64,000 nucleotides of DNA from Patescibacteria group bacterium (GCA_018830865.1 JAHJRN010000019.1:24292-88291); one strand, 5' to 3'. Shown: positions 17,159-26,082, counted from the first letter of the stretch. Program-made: numbers and translations. The notes: generated by a model not told the origin, from the sequence alone.

Positions 17159-17253
17159 CGGTCACCGCTGCAGCCGCACCTTCCTCACGACTACGTCGAA
17201 TCTGCCAGCCGGCAGGCGGATGTGGTCGTTTTTCATGTTCGTTCAGACGATGT
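17159..17253. terminator. Convergent gap with a possible terminator hairpin
   Basis: The gap contains a short stem CTGCC-AG-CCGGCAG and, 15 bases on, GTCGTTTTTC. It may end the prs transcript. The stem is imperfect and the T run is distant. Confidence 0.3.
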
Positions 17254-18432
17254 TCAGGTCTTTTTCGATGCTCTCCGCGTACCAGACGCCGTATCGGCCA
17301 AGACGCTCCGATAAACACGAAGGAGCGACCCAACGATACGCTTCGCGTTGAAGGTCCGCGCCGTGTCGCGCGCATGCATGGCCATCCCCCTCCGTTCCTG
17401 CGGAGACTGATGCATAAGGAACCGGACAGACGCGCGGGCCTCGTCCTGGTTCTTGACGAGGAACCCGTTCTGCCCGTTGACGATGATCTCCGGAGCGATG
17501 CCGACCGGGTACACGACCGGAATCAATCCCCTCGACATGCCCTCGATGAGACTCAAGGAGAACCCCTCATACCGGGACGGAATGAAGAGGACGCTCCCCT
17601 CAAGGTCGCGCAGGCGGCCGGGGATGTCCAGTTTTGCCACATTTTGTTCGAAACGATGATGCGGGACGTTCCTATCCATCCATGCGACGAGCGATGCGTT
17701 CAGCGTCATGCCGATGGTCCTCTTCTCCAACGTCGGGAACGACCGATAGAGGTCGATGAGCCGGTCGATGCCCTTCAGCTTCATGGTGAAGACGTCATGT
17801 CCGATGCGCCCGAGGAAGACGAGCGCCGGTGCATCGCGGACCGCGAGGTTCCGGCGGTCGAACCAATAGTCCTCGATGGCATTATGGACGACATGGAGAC
17901 GGTCGGCCGGGACCCCGACGGACAGGAGGTCGTCACGGACGATATCCGAGGTCGCGATGACGGCATCCGCCTGCGTCGCGACGAGCTTCTCGACCTCCGC
18001 GACGTCACGGAGCGGCTTACGCGTCTTGACGTTCAGCTCCTTGATGACTTTCGCGCTTTTCAGCTCGACCCAGACCGAACGTAGTCCGTCATCAAGATCG
18101 GACGTGCGGGGGACGGCTCTCAAGAATCCCCACGACGTCGAGCCGAAGTGGCTGACGACCGGAATGGGGAACGAGAGGAAGGCGAGCGGCGTGTAGGTCG
18201 TCCCTTGGATGAGGTCGCACTTGAGGATGTCGTCCTGGCGTTCCAGGAGCGAATGAAAAAACAGGATGTTCGCGATGCCTTTAAGGTGGACGGGCGCGTC
18301 CATGAGAGGGTGCCGCGGATAGAAATTGCGCACGGTGACACCCGCCTCGCGCAGACGAACGGCCATGAGGTCGTTGATGTGATGCGCACCTGTCCCGAGC
18401 CGCTTGCTGTTATGGATGAACGCGACTTTCAT
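17254..18432 (-). CDS. Glycosyltransferase family 4/1 (GT-B fold)
   Basis: A 392-residue GT-B transferase. The N-terminal Gly-rich loop follows KVAFIHNSKRLGTGAHHIN. The C-terminal domain carries the nucleotide-sugar site with SRYEGFSLSLIEGMSRGLIPV and GIAPEIIVNGQNGFLV, which holds the E-x7-E pattern. Such enzymes build cell-surface glycans or glycolipids at the inner membrane face. Donor and acceptor cannot be read from sequence. The gene stands alone between convergent prs and the zinc-ribbon gene. A Leu-rich segment near residue 60 is not a convincing membrane span. Confidence 0.88.
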   Translation of the reverse strand: MKVAFIHNSKRLGTGAHHINDLMAVRLREAGVTVRNFYPRHPLMDAPVHLKGIANILFFHSLLERQDDILKCDLIQGTTYTPLAFLSFPIPVVSHFGSTSWGFLRAVPRTSDLDDGLRSVWVELKSAKVIKELNVKTRKPLRDVAEVEKLVATQADAVIATSDIVRDDLLSVGVPADRLHVVHNAIEDYWFDRRNLAVRDAPALVFLGRIGHDVFTMKLKGIDRLIDLYRSFPTLEKRTIGMTLNASLVAWMDRNVPHHRFEQNVAKLDIPGRLRDLEGSVLFIPSRYEGFSLSLIEGMSRGLIPVVYPVGIAPEIIVNGQNGFLVKNQDEARASVRFLMHQSPQERRGMAMHARDTARTFNAKRIVGSLLRVYRSVLADTASGTRRASKKT

Positions 18433-18477
18433 GCGTCGATGATACGCGTTTTCGGGGCATCTGGCAACCGTTCAGGA

Positions 18478-18512
18478 TGAAAAAAAGCCGCCCCAAACGA
18501 GGCGGCGTGACG
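18478..18512 (-). terminator. Rho-independent terminator of the zinc-ribbon gene
   Basis: Reading leftward, GCCGCCTC-GTTTG-GGGCGGC followed by seven T. Confidence 0.82.
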
Positions 18513-18527
18513 GTCGAAAGATACGGC

Positions 18528-19049
18528 TCATCGCATCGTGAGACGCGACTTCTCGTCGAGAAGCGACATGATGCGACGAAGGCTCGTGGAATCCACCGAC
18601 CGGGTACCCGTACATTCGGGGAAAGACTTGCACCCGAAGAAGGGTGCGTGGTCCCGCTTCCGGTGTCGGATGACCATCTGTTGCTCGCAGTCCGGGCATG
18701 TCGGATACAGGCCCGCGAGTTCCTTGTCGATGTACGTGCGCCGTTCCTCTTCCTGCACGCGCTTCACGTACCACGACGGACGATCGCGGATGCCGCCGAG
18801 CGCCTCGAGCGCCTCCCGATACGCGACGTGGTCGATGTCAGTTTCGTTTTGGACTGAATACGTCATCGGTTTCCACCGCGTGGAATAGGTCACCCAGGTG
18901 AAACGCTTCGGCGTGACGTTGTCCTTCAGGGCGACAACGTCGTACCGCTCCACATCTTCCATGGAACCGGACTGCGACTCGTGTTCGTAGACGAGCTTAA
19001 ACGCGATGCCACTATATCCGCGGTCGACGAGCCATTCGAGGATACCCAT
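18528..19049 (-). CDS. Topoisomerase-type zinc-ribbon protein
   Basis: A 173-residue protein whose C-terminal part (about residues 115-150) is a four-Cys ribbon of the topoisomerase I C-terminal type: CPDCEQQM, then FFGCKSFPECTGTR. Such ribbons bind single-stranded DNA. The N-terminal 110 residues contain a compact alpha/beta region (MGILEWLVDRGYSGIAFKLV) that I do not recognise. The ATG at 19049 is chosen because AGGAGG lies 5 nt upstream; a GTG at 19055 is the alternative. It is monocistronic with its own terminator. A DNA-binding or DNA-processing role is likely, the exact function unknown. Confidence 0.75.
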   Translation of the reverse strand: MGILEWLVDRGYSGIAFKLVYEHESQSGSMEDVERYDVVALKDNVTPKRFTWVTYSTRWKPMTYSVQNETDIDHVAYREALEALGGIRDRPSWYVKRVQEEERRTYIDKELAGLYPTCPDCEQQMVIRHRKRDHAPFFGCKSFPECTGTRSVDSTSLRRIMSLLDEKSRLTMR

Positions 19050-19137
19050 CCCCACCTCCTACCCTATATATGATACGAAAGAACGCTGCTGACGTCACAA
19101 CAAAGCCACGGAATCGCTCATGCGTCAAGCCTCATCC

Positions 19138-19166
19138 GGTCAAAAAAACCATCCGGAGTCGGATGG
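19138..19166 (-). terminator. Rho-independent terminator of the LytR_C gene
   Basis: Reading leftward, the stem CCATCCG-ACT-CCGGATGG is followed by seven T. Confidence 0.82.
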
Positions 19167-19186
19167 CTTGGTCCGTTCTTGTCGCA

Positions 19187-19885
19187 TCACGGCTGATAGT
19201 CTTCGCCGACGATGACGAGGATATCACCCCTCATGGCGGCTTCGCCGGCCGGCATCTCGGCGATGACCGTCCCCGGAACGAATCCCTGAAGCGTCACGAG
19301 TGTCTGCTGATATTTCTGGGCATCCGCGGTGATGATGAGCGTCGTCGGATAGGTCGTTCTCGCGGAAGCGATGGTACCGACCTTCAGCCCGGCAGCCACG
19401 ACCGCGTCTGAGGCGATCCTCGACAGACCGACGGTCCGCGTCCCGTTCCAGACGTCGACGACCGGGACCTCGATAGGATCTTCCGTCACGGCCGGTTCCG
19501 TGGGCGTCGGGAGCTGGATGGACAGGACGTTCAGGACCTTCTCGAGCTTCGAGGAATAGAGAATGGCCGTGTTCGACCAGACGAGCAGACGGTCGCCGTT
19601 TTCCGCTTCCTTATAGAATTCCGGGTTCTGCGAACGGAGCGTATCGATATCCTCGATGGTCGCGACCGTGGGACTCTCCCCTGCCGGGACCGGAATCTGC
19701 TGGCTCAGGCGGTTCACGAGTTCCGTGATCTCATCGGGTGTCATGACCGGCGCGGGCCTTGCTGCCGGCGCGCGACCCAACCATCCCGCGGATTTTGCAA
19801 AGAAGAATCCTCCGCCGAGGACGAGGACCAATGCGACCACGACGAAGGTGGCGACGGGCGGTTTGCGCAGTCGGACGGTCGACAT
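19187..19885 (-). CDS. Membrane-anchored LytR C-terminal domain protein
   Basis: A 232-residue protein with a single N-terminal membrane helix (VATFVVVALVLVLGGGFFFA, about residues 12-31) and an extracytoplasmic domain. The C-terminal 90 residues match the LytR_C pattern: VDVWNGTRTVGLSRIASDAV, then AGLKVGTIASART and the TLIIT strand. LytR_C domains occur in cell-envelope proteins and are common in CPR genomes. The ATG at 19885 lies 7 nt after TATACT (19898-19893), itself preceded by TG as an extended -10, so the mRNA is probably leaderless. Role in the envelope is inferred. Confidence 0.82.
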   Translation of the reverse strand: MSTVRLRKPPVATFVVVALVLVLGGGFFFAKSAGWLGRAPAARPAPVMTPDEITELVNRLSQQIPVPAGESPTVATIEDIDTLRSQNPEFYKEAENGDRLLVWSNTAILYSSKLEKVLNVLSIQLPTPTEPAVTEDPIEVPVVDVWNGTRTVGLSRIASDAVVAAGLKVGTIASARTTYPTTLIITADAQKYQQTLVTLQGFVPGTVIAEMPAGEAAMRGDILVIVGEDYQP

Positions 19886-19945
19886 GCACAAAAGTATAGC
19901 ACGCGCGACGCGTTGCACGAGCCTAGACGCGTCACGCCGCTTTTC

Positions 19946-21754
19946 TTAGTTCGACTCCGTCGTCACGCGCTTGCGCTCGTGTGCCTTGAGCAGACGCTTG
20001 CGAATCCGAAGCGACTCGGGCGTCACTTCGAGCAGCTCGTCGTCGCCGAGATATTCCATCGCCTCCTCAAGGCTCTGCGACCGTGGTGTCTCGAGCGATT
20101 CCGAGACCCCATCGCCCTTGGAGCGCATGTTCGAGAGCCGTTTTTCCTTGCAGACGTTCACTTCCATGTCCGTGGGTTTTGATGCCTGGCCGATGACCAT
20201 ACCCTCATACACCTTTGTCCCGGCGCCGATGAAGAGCTGTCCGCGTTCCTCTGCGTTCAGGAGACCATACGTCATCGCCGTTCCGTCCTCGAACGCGATG
20301 AGCGAACCGTGCGACGCCGCGTCGATGCCGCCGATGGTCGGCCGATACTCCTTGAAGACCGAATACATGACACCTTGGCCGCGCGTCTCCTTCACGAACA
20401 GCGACCGATAGCCGATGAGCCCGCGGGTGGGGAAGATGCACGTAAGATTCATGGTGCCGTTCTCGCTCTTCATGTCCAGAATCTCGCCGCGACGACGTCC
20501 GATGCGCTCGATGACCGGTCCACTCGCGTCTTCGGGACATTCGATGGTCACGTCCTCGAACGGTTCGGATTCGACGCCGTCGATATCACGGAAGATGACC
20601 TGCGGACGCGATACCTGCAGCTCATATCCTTCACGCCGCATCTTCTCGATGAGGATGGAGAGATGCAGTTCGCCGCGTCCGGACACTACGAAGTTCCCTT
20701 CGCTCGTGCCCGGGTCCATGCGGAGCGCCACATCGTTCTGCAACTCGCGTTCGAGGCGCTCCTTGATGTTACGCGACGTGGTGAACTTCCCTTCCTGCCC
20801 CGCGAACGGCGACGTATTCACGCCGAACGTCATCTTCACGGTTGGCTGCTCGATCTCGATGACCGGTAATGCGTCCGGATGCAAGGGGTCCGCGATGGTC
20901 TCGCCGATGTTCACGTCCGGGATGCCGGAGAACGTCACGATGTCGCCGGCGTCCGCGTGGTCCACCTCGATCTTGCCGAGCCCCATGAACGAAAAGACCG
21001 TGTTCACCTTGGCGTTCGTCGTGTGTCCGTCGCGGTCGATCCATGCGACGGTACCCGGACGGAACACACCGCGCACGACGCGGCCGATACCCATCTTGCC
21101 CTTGAACGTGTCGTACGAGACGTTCGCTACCGAGACCTGCAGCGACCCCTCTGTGTCGTTCGTCGGCGCCGGGATCTCCGCGAGGATGGTGTCGAACAGC
21201 GGTCGCACGTCCGTCATGGACGTGAGGTCCGTGGTGAGGCCCGCCTTGCCCTGCTTCGCGGACGCGTACACGACCGGGAAATCCGACTGCGCGTCGCTCG
21301 CGCCGAGGTTGGTGAAGAGGTCGAACGTCTGGTCGAGGACCCAGTCCGGGCGCGCGTCCGGCTTGTCGATCTTGTTGATGACGACGATGATGCGGTGCCC
21401 CGCCTCGATGGCTTTCTTGAGCACGAAACGCGTCTGCGGCATCGGGCCTTCCTTCGCGTCCACGAGGAGCAGCGCGCCGTCCACGAGATTCATGATGCGC
21501 TCCACCTCGCCGCCGAAATCCGCGTGGCCGGGCGTATCCACGATGTTGATCTTCACGTCGCCGATGAGCACCGCACAGTTCTTGGAAAGGATGGTGATGC
21601 CGCGCTCGCGCTCGAGGTCGTTGGAGTCGAGGATGGTCGTGCCTTCGAGTCCGCGTTCGCGAAACGTGTCGCTCTGTTTGAGCAGAGCGTCGGCGAGGGT
21701 GGTCTTGCCATGATCGACGTGCGCGATGATGGCGATGTTGCGGATGTCAGCCAT
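19946..21754 (-). CDS. typA: Translational GTPase TypA/BipA
   Basis: A 602-residue ribosome-associated GTPase. G motifs are clear: AHVDHGKTTL (G1), the switch I segment RGITILSK, DTPGHADFGGEVERI (G3), NKIDKPDARP (G4). EF-G-like domains III and V follow, then the TypA-specific C-terminal domain (RGQLFIGAGTKVYEGMVIGQ). It acts in ribosome assembly and stress adaptation. The ATG at 21754 starts MADIRNIAIIAH; an upstream in-frame ATG would add a non-conserved MYRLATWN. A TTGATG/TATCGT promoter precedes it. The divergent neighbour is the ogt-like gene. Confidence 0.95.
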   Translation of the reverse strand: MADIRNIAIIAHVDHGKTTLADALLKQSDTFRERGLEGTTILDSNDLERERGITILSKNCAVLIGDVKINIVDTPGHADFGGEVERIMNLVDGALLLVDAKEGPMPQTRFVLKKAIEAGHRIIVVINKIDKPDARPDWVLDQTFDLFTNLGASDAQSDFPVVYASAKQGKAGLTTDLTSMTDVRPLFDTILAEIPAPTNDTEGSLQVSVANVSYDTFKGKMGIGRVVRGVFRPGTVAWIDRDGHTTNAKVNTVFSFMGLGKIEVDHADAGDIVTFSGIPDVNIGETIADPLHPDALPVIEIEQPTVKMTFGVNTSPFAGQEGKFTTSRNIKERLERELQNDVALRMDPGTSEGNFVVSGRGELHLSILIEKMRREGYELQVSRPQVIFRDIDGVESEPFEDVTIECPEDASGPVIERIGRRRGEILDMKSENGTMNLTCIFPTRGLIGYRSLFVKETRGQGVMYSVFKEYRPTIGGIDAASHGSLIAFEDGTAMTYGLLNAEERGQLFIGAGTKVYEGMVIGQASKPTDMEVNVCKEKRLSNMRSKGDGVSESLETPRSQSLEEAMEYLGDDELLEVTPESLRIRKRLLKAHERKRVTTESN

Positions 21755-21769
21755 GTTCCAGGTCGCCAG

Positions 21770-21798
21770 ACGATACATGATTAAGCCGATTTCATCAA
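21770..21798 (-). promoter_or_regulatory. Promoter of typA
   Basis: TTGATG (21798-21793) and TATCGT (21775-21770) with 17-bp spacing. The predicted leader before the ATG at 21754 is about 10 nt. Confidence 0.5.
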
Positions 21799-21845
21799 GT
21801 CCCGACGCCGTTGCCCATCGGGCGACGGAGCGGCATGCTCATGTC

Positions 21846-22199
21846 ATGAGACAGATGCCGTCGAAACCGTTCGCGGACCGCGTGCGGGAGGTCGTACGAA
21901 ATATCCCGAAAGGATCGACGATGACGTACGCGCAGGTCGCGGCGGCGGCGGGACGCTCGAAGGCGTACCGCGCCGTCGGGAACATCCTCAACAGGAACTT
22001 CGACCCGGACATCCCGTGTCATCGCGTCATCCGAAGCGACGGGACGCCCGGCGGCTACAACCGCGGGACGACGAGGAAGGTCGAAATACTCCGGTCAGAG
22101 GGGGCGCTCGTGGTGATGCGACGATTCACGACATGTCCCGCGTCGCGACAGAGGTCGCCCTCGACAGCAATCGTGCGATACGAATCTCGTCGTAGCTGA
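21846..22199 (+). CDS. ogt: Methylated-DNA-protein cysteine methyltransferase family
   Basis: A 117-residue protein matching only the C-terminal MGMT domain, without the usual N-terminal domain. The helix-turn-helix (MTYAQVAAAAGRSKAYRAVGN) and active-site PCHRVI with its Cys are intact, followed by GTPGGY. It would remove O6-alkyl groups from guanine by suicide transfer to Cys. Short forms like this are common and may act as enzymes or alkyl-base sensors. A possible promoter TTGCCC-N17-CATGCT (21811-21839) ends 6 nt before the ATG. The last 74 bp overlap the end of convergent recQ, so the extra C-terminal tail may not be conserved. Confidence 0.85.
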   Translation: MRQMPSKPFADRVREVVRNIPKGSTMTYAQVAAAAGRSKAYRAVGNILNRNFDPDIPCHRVIRSDGTPGGYNRGTTRKVEILRSEGALVVMRRFTTCPASRQRSPSTAIVRYESRRS

Positions 22200-23964
22200 A
22201 CGAGTCCCCGAGGAGGGCACGGGCGGGCGCGAGCATGTCGTTTCCCGCCTTCCGGAATGCCGCCTCGATGCGTTCCTGTCGTTCGGACGGGACGGTCGAA
22301 ATATGCGTCGCGTCGAGCGCCTTCCCCTTCTCGATCGCCTGTTCGAGATGCTGCACGACGGTGCCGACGCTCAGCTTCCGCATGAGCGCGATGCGTTCGA
22401 GCGAAAACTTCTTCTCGAAGAGGCGGACCGTCTCCTGGATCGTCCCCGACACGGCACGGACCGTCGGCTTGTTTCGTCGGACGACGGACTCCGACGACGG
22501 TCGCTCCGCGAGGCCGTTCGCCTGCGCATACGCACGGATGATCTCCAGGAATCCGGGGCCGTAGCGTTCGAGCTTCCGTCCTCCGACGCCCGAGATGTGG
22601 GAGAGGGATTCCGTGCTCTGCGGATATACGCGTGCCATCTCCTGCAGCGTCTTGTCCCCGAAGATGACGTACGGCGGGACATGAAGCGACTCCGCCAGCC
22701 GACGGCGTTGCGCACGCAGTTCCTCGAAGAGGCCGCGATCGAATTCGACGTGAGCCTCCTCCGTCGCTTCGATCTCTCCCCGGGGGACGCACACGTCGCA
22801 CGCGTCGCATGTCGGTTCGGTCCGGGCTTCCCCGAAATATCCGAGCAAGAATGTCCGACGGCACGAACGGAGCTCGCCATAGCGCATTACCTCCTGCAGC
22901 TGCGCGCGGACACGCGCCTGCTCTTCCGGGTCTTCCATCTGACGGATGAAGTACTCGTGCTTCATCCTATCCCCGGCAGAGAACATCAGGAGACACTCGC
23001 TCGGCAATCCGTCGCGCCCAGCGCGGCCCGTCTCCTGATAGTATCCCTCGACGCTCTTCGGGAGGTCCATGTGCACGACGAGGCGCACGTCCGGCTTGTC
23101 GATACCCATCCCGAAGGCGATGGTCGCGACGATGACGGACACCTGGTCATGGATGAACCGTTCCTGCACGCGGCTGCGTACATGTGCCGGAAGTCCGGCG
23201 TGATAGGCGGCGGCCTTCACCCCGTTCGCCACGAGATCCTTCGCGACCTTCTCCGTCCCGCGGCGCGAGAAGCAATAGACGATGACGGCCTGGTCCGGAC
23301 GGCTCCGAACCTCACGCAGCAACCGCTCGAACGACTTCTTCTTCGGCACGACCCGATACGTAAGGTTCGGCCGGTTGAAGCTCGAACGGAAGACGCGGCC
23401 GCGGTCGAGCTTCAGATGCTGGATGATATCGACCTGCACGCGCGCGTTCGCGGTCGCCGTCAACGCGATGACCGGGATGCCTGGAAAATACGTCCGCAAC
23501 AGATCGAGGTTCCGGTATTCCGGGCGGAAGTCATGACCCCATTCGGAGATGCAGTGCGCCTCGTCGATCGCGAACAGGCTGATACGAAGCGTCTGGAGGA
23601 ACTGGCGCACGCCCGAGACGGCGAGACGCTCCGGCGCGAGATAGAGGAGCTTCAGTGCCCCACCCTTCGCGAGCGCTTCGACCCTTGCCGATTCCGTCGG
23701 TGACAGCGTGCTGTTCAGGTACGCTGCCGCAATGCCGTTCGCGCGCAACGCGTCCACCTGATCCTTCATGAGCGCGATGAGTGGCGAGATCACGATGGTC
23801 AGCCCGTCGAACTTCAGCGCGGGCAACTGGAAGCAGAGTGATTTCCCTCCGCCGGTCGGCATCAGTACGAGGGCGTCCTTACCGGAAACGCAATGCTCGA
23901 CGATCTCCTGCTGGAGCGGCCGAAACGCATCGTATCCGAAATGTTTCTTGAGGAGATCGAGCAT
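22126..23964 (-). CDS. recQ: ATP-dependent DNA helicase RecQ
   Basis: A 612-residue 3'-5' helicase of recombination and replication-fork repair. Motifs are MPTGGGKSLCFQLP (Walker A), IDEAHCISEWGHDFRPEY (DEAH and aromatic loop) and QETGRAGRDG (motif VI). A zinc-binding region follows (the Cys of SCRRTFLLGYFGE, then CDACDVC), then an HRDC domain at about residues 395-470 and a winged-helix-like tail. The ATG at 23964 gives MLDLLKKHFGYDAFRPLQ. A TTGACG/GATAGC promoter lies upstream. A degenerate copy of the first 157 codons plus this upstream region lies at 26.1-26.6 kb. Confidence 0.95.
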   Translation of the reverse strand: MLDLLKKHFGYDAFRPLQQEIVEHCVSGKDALVLMPTGGGKSLCFQLPALKFDGLTIVISPLIALMKDQVDALRANGIAAAYLNSTLSPTESARVEALAKGGALKLLYLAPERLAVSGVRQFLQTLRISLFAIDEAHCISEWGHDFRPEYRNLDLLRTYFPGIPVIALTATANARVQVDIIQHLKLDRGRVFRSSFNRPNLTYRVVPKKKSFERLLREVRSRPDQAVIVYCFSRRGTEKVAKDLVANGVKAAAYHAGLPAHVRSRVQERFIHDQVSVIVATIAFGMGIDKPDVRLVVHMDLPKSVEGYYQETGRAGRDGLPSECLLMFSAGDRMKHEYFIRQMEDPEEQARVRAQLQEVMRYGELRSCRRTFLLGYFGEARTEPTCDACDVCVPRGEIEATEEAHVEFDRGLFEELRAQRRRLAESLHVPPYVIFGDKTLQEMARVYPQSTESLSHISGVGGRKLERYGPGFLEIIRAYAQANGLAERPSSESVVRRNKPTVRAVSGTIQETVRLFEKKFSLERIALMRKLSVGTVVQHLEQAIEKGKALDATHISTVPSERQERIEAAFRKAGNDMLAPARALLGDSFSYDEIRIARLLSRATSVATRDMS

Positions 23965-24012
23965 GGGTCTCTTCCACCGCTATCATGCGTAAGCGACGGA
24001 CGTCAACTATAA

Positions 24013-24055
24013 CCCCACGTAAAAACTCCCGTTGTGCGGAAGTTTTTACGTGGGG
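24013..24055. repeat. Perfect long hairpin between recQ and the tRNA-Arg genes
   Basis: The 15-base arms CCCCACGTAAAAACT and AGTTTTTACGTGGGG are exactly complementary around a 13-base loop that itself holds CCG/CGG. It sits at the edge of the sequence shared with the recQ pseudogene. It could act as a terminator for the tRNAs or mark an insertion junction. Confidence 0.7.
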
Positions 24056-24184
24056 TGGGTTGGTTGACGATTTTAGAACTCTTGACTGGTCGAATGTGCA
24101 TCGTGAACTATGCATTTTCCCGTCCATTGCCATGCGGCAACTGGGCTGGAAGCAATTCCAAAACGCCTGACGGATCAGGCGCTT

Positions 24185-24260
24185 TGGTGCCCGCGCGAGG
24201 ATTTGAACCTCGCTGGCCGCGTTAGGGTCGCGGCAGCCTATCCAGTTAGCTTACGCAGGC
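24185..24260 (-). tRNA. tRNA-Arg (CCT anticodon)
   Basis: A complete cloverleaf: acceptor GCCTGCG/CGCGGGC, anticodon stem CCGCG/CGCGG around ACCCTAA (anticodon CCT), T arm CGAGG-TTCAAAT-CCTCG, encoded CCA. It reads AGG codons. It is separated by one base from the next tRNA-Arg. Confidence 0.93.
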
Positions 24261-24261
24261 A

Positions 24262-24337
24262 TGGTGCCCTCGGGTGGGGTCGAACCACCGTCTCGCGGCT
24301 TAGAGGGCCGGGCTCTATCCCGTTGAGCTACAAGGGC
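24262..24337 (-). tRNA. tRNA-Arg (TCT anticodon)
   Basis: Acceptor GCCCTTG/CGAGGGC, D stem GCTC/GAGC, T arm GGTGG-TTCGACC-CCACC, encoded CCA. The anticodon loop CCTCTAA gives TCT. Position 26 appears to be missing, and the outer anticodon-stem pair would be C-C. It probably shares a transcript with the adjacent tRNA-Arg(CCT). Confidence 0.85.
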
Positions 24338-24472
24338 AGGAGAATGGGCTATTCAAAAACCCGCTAAGACCGCCTGCCGTGCGCAGACGATTTCGCGGGT
24401 TACGTTCTCCTGAATCGGTAGGTCATGCTTGGCTTTTGATTACAACGTCGGCTCTTTTGAGAGCAATTACCT

Positions 24473-25150
24473 TCACAAGGAAGTTGCATCCAGTATCGAG
24501 GGTTGTGATGGCAGCAAGAATCTCCTAACATCGCTCTCAACCAAAACGCGTTGCACGTCGGTGCGGCTGATGAGTGCTTGAGTTGGTTTTACGTCATTAC
24601 CTTTGCCGGAGGCATCCGGGATGGAAAAACCGATATACTCGACCTTCTTATTGAGACGAAACCGAATCCAATCAACCATCGGTACCAAATCCGTATCAGA
24701 ACTCACGAGAATTGCAGCGTCGTACTTGTCATCCAATGCACCCGCAACCAAATCGGTAGCGATCTTCACATCGATGCCCTTCTCTCGGAATGTCTTGTAT
24801 ACGATCTCAGAGACGCCCTTCTTCTTGATGGTCTGAAAATCGTCCACCCTGCTATCGATAAAAATCCTTTCAGAGCGTTCTCGGAGCTTGCTGGTTTTTA
24901 TCTGCCAAGCCGTTTTCTTAAGCGTGTTAAATAGCTGCGTCTGTCGCGCCATCACTTGCTTACTTCGTTCGTCCCCTTCTTTCTCCCTTACTGTGCCGAC
25001 GTAATACCTTTTGCCCATCTCTGTCACCGTTCGACCGTCAGCTAGAAATAACGCAAATGCATCAAAATCAAACTCAACCGCCTTAATGCCCAAGGACTTT
25101 AAAGCGAGGTGGTGAAAATTGCCTCCATCAATGAATATCTGAACTCGCAT
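24473..25150 (-). CDS. NYN domain (LabA/DUF88-like) putative nuclease
   Basis: A 225-residue protein of the PIN-like NYN family. Acidic active-site residues are in FIDGGNFHH (about residue 6), GIDVKIATDLVAGALDDKYD and SSDTDLVPMVDW. Such proteins are predicted metal-dependent RNases, some acting on RNA or tRNA. The start is uncertain: ATG 25150 gives MRVQIFIDGG directly, and ATG 25177 would add nine residues. Codon usage is visibly more AT-rich than the neighbours, and the gene lies between the two recQ copies next to tRNA genes, which suggests horizontal acquisition. A second, GC-rich NYN gene is at 30.5 kb. Confidence 0.82.
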   Translation of the reverse strand: MRVQIFIDGGNFHHLALKSLGIKAVEFDFDAFALFLADGRTVTEMGKRYYVGTVREKEGDERSKQVMARQTQLFNTLKKTAWQIKTSKLRERSERIFIDSRVDDFQTIKKKGVSEIVYKTFREKGIDVKIATDLVAGALDDKYDAAILVSSDTDLVPMVDWIRFRLNKKVEYIGFSIPDASGKGNDVKPTQALISRTDVQRVLVESDVRRFLLPSQPSILDATSL

Positions 25151-25181
25151 AGGCGTTACAGAGTTGGAATCTACCATAAAC

Positions 25182-25226
25182 GAAAAAGTCCTGCACACTC
25201 CCCCGAAGGGCAGGCACAGGAGACTT
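25182..25226 (-). terminator. Possible terminator of the 25338-25784 gene
   Basis: Reading leftward, AGTC(TC)CTG pairs with CAGGACT around a CTGCCC-TTC-GGGG core, followed by five T. The stem has bulges. Confidence 0.45.
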
Positions 25227-25337
25227 TATGAATCCAATATACCGATTTCACGCGCTTTTGTCAATGATTCATATTCATGCAAAAAACAAGGGATTTATTG
25301 ATTATCAACAACCTACATTACTGCGTCTCCACAATTG

Positions 25338-25784
25338 CTATTTCGGCAACTTTACACTAAGCCGATCAGCCTCCTTGCTGATCAACTCCTCTAATTCCTT
25401 AATTTGGGCGCTCACGGACTGAGTATCGTTCTGATGTTCCGTGATTTGATGTGTTAGTTTCAATATTTTCACCGCCTCTGTTTCTCCAAGCGGCCACTCT
25501 TGCATCTGCTCCCAATTCTCTCCATCAACGAGGTCATTCTTTCCGAAGTCATACCAGACATTGTGCTGTTTTTCGATTAATCGACCGCAGTCGATCATTA
25601 ACGTATCCCATTCCCCATCCGGCTTCCGATCCTTTGGAGATTGAATACCAGATCCAGACAATTTTTGAATCATGGCTCGATGGCCTTTTGTCGTCCAATC
25701 GAAAGAAAGATATTCATCCACGTTCACGGTTGGTACGGACACAAAGAATGATTTTCCGTCGGATTCATCAATCCAGAGTTTCAT
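25338..25784 (-). CDS. Hypothetical protein in the AT-rich segment
   Basis: A 148-residue protein starting MKLWIDESDGKSFF. It is rich in Asp, Glu, Lys and Trp, with no signal peptide or membrane span. The last 55 residues (QITEHQNDTQSVSAQIKELE) look like a coiled coil. No family recognised. Codon use is AT-richer than flanking chromosomal genes, like the NYN gene downstream of it, so both probably arrived together. An upstream in-frame start would add MICWLSI, which has no support. No promoter recognised. Confidence 0.65.
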   Translation of the reverse strand: MKLWIDESDGKSFFVSVPTVNVDEYLSFDWTTKGHRAMIQKLSGSGIQSPKDRKPDGEWDTLMIDCGRLIEKQHNVWYDFGKNDLVDGENWEQMQEWPLGETEAVKILKLTHQITEHQNDTQSVSAQIKELEELISKEADRLSVKLPK

Positions 25785-25829
25785 AATTGATAGCCAGCAT
25801 ATCATCCAGTTCCAACTCTCGGTAGGGGT

Positions 25830-26003
25830 ATGAAAATTGCCACATTGTTAGAACTATCAAAACCCACTCAACCAAAACAAAATTCGAACCCTTTTGAGTT
25901 CGAATTCTATTGGGGTCACATCGTCGAGGCTGTTAGAACCGCTATAGCAAATCTACCGCCGTGTTCGTTCATTCCTGACTATCAAACGTGCATTTTACCC
26001 TGA
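25830..26003 (+). CDS. Possible small protein (57 codons), AT-rich
   Basis: An open frame starting MKIATLLELSKPTQPK and ending CILP before TGA, preceded by GTAGGGGT close to the ATG. It contains a plausible amphipathic stretch (YWGHIVEAVRTAIANLPP). It could be a truncated gene remnant at the edge of the inserted segment. No family is recognised and it may not be expressed. Confidence 0.3.
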   Translation: MKIATLLELSKPTQPKQNSNPFEFEFYWGHIVEAVRTAIANLPPCSFIPDYQTCILP

Positions 26004-26082
26004 TTACGTATTGTATTTCACCGATGGAAAAATAGGAATCTAGGACACAAAATCAGGCTTTACCAGAAACATCAGGGAAACT

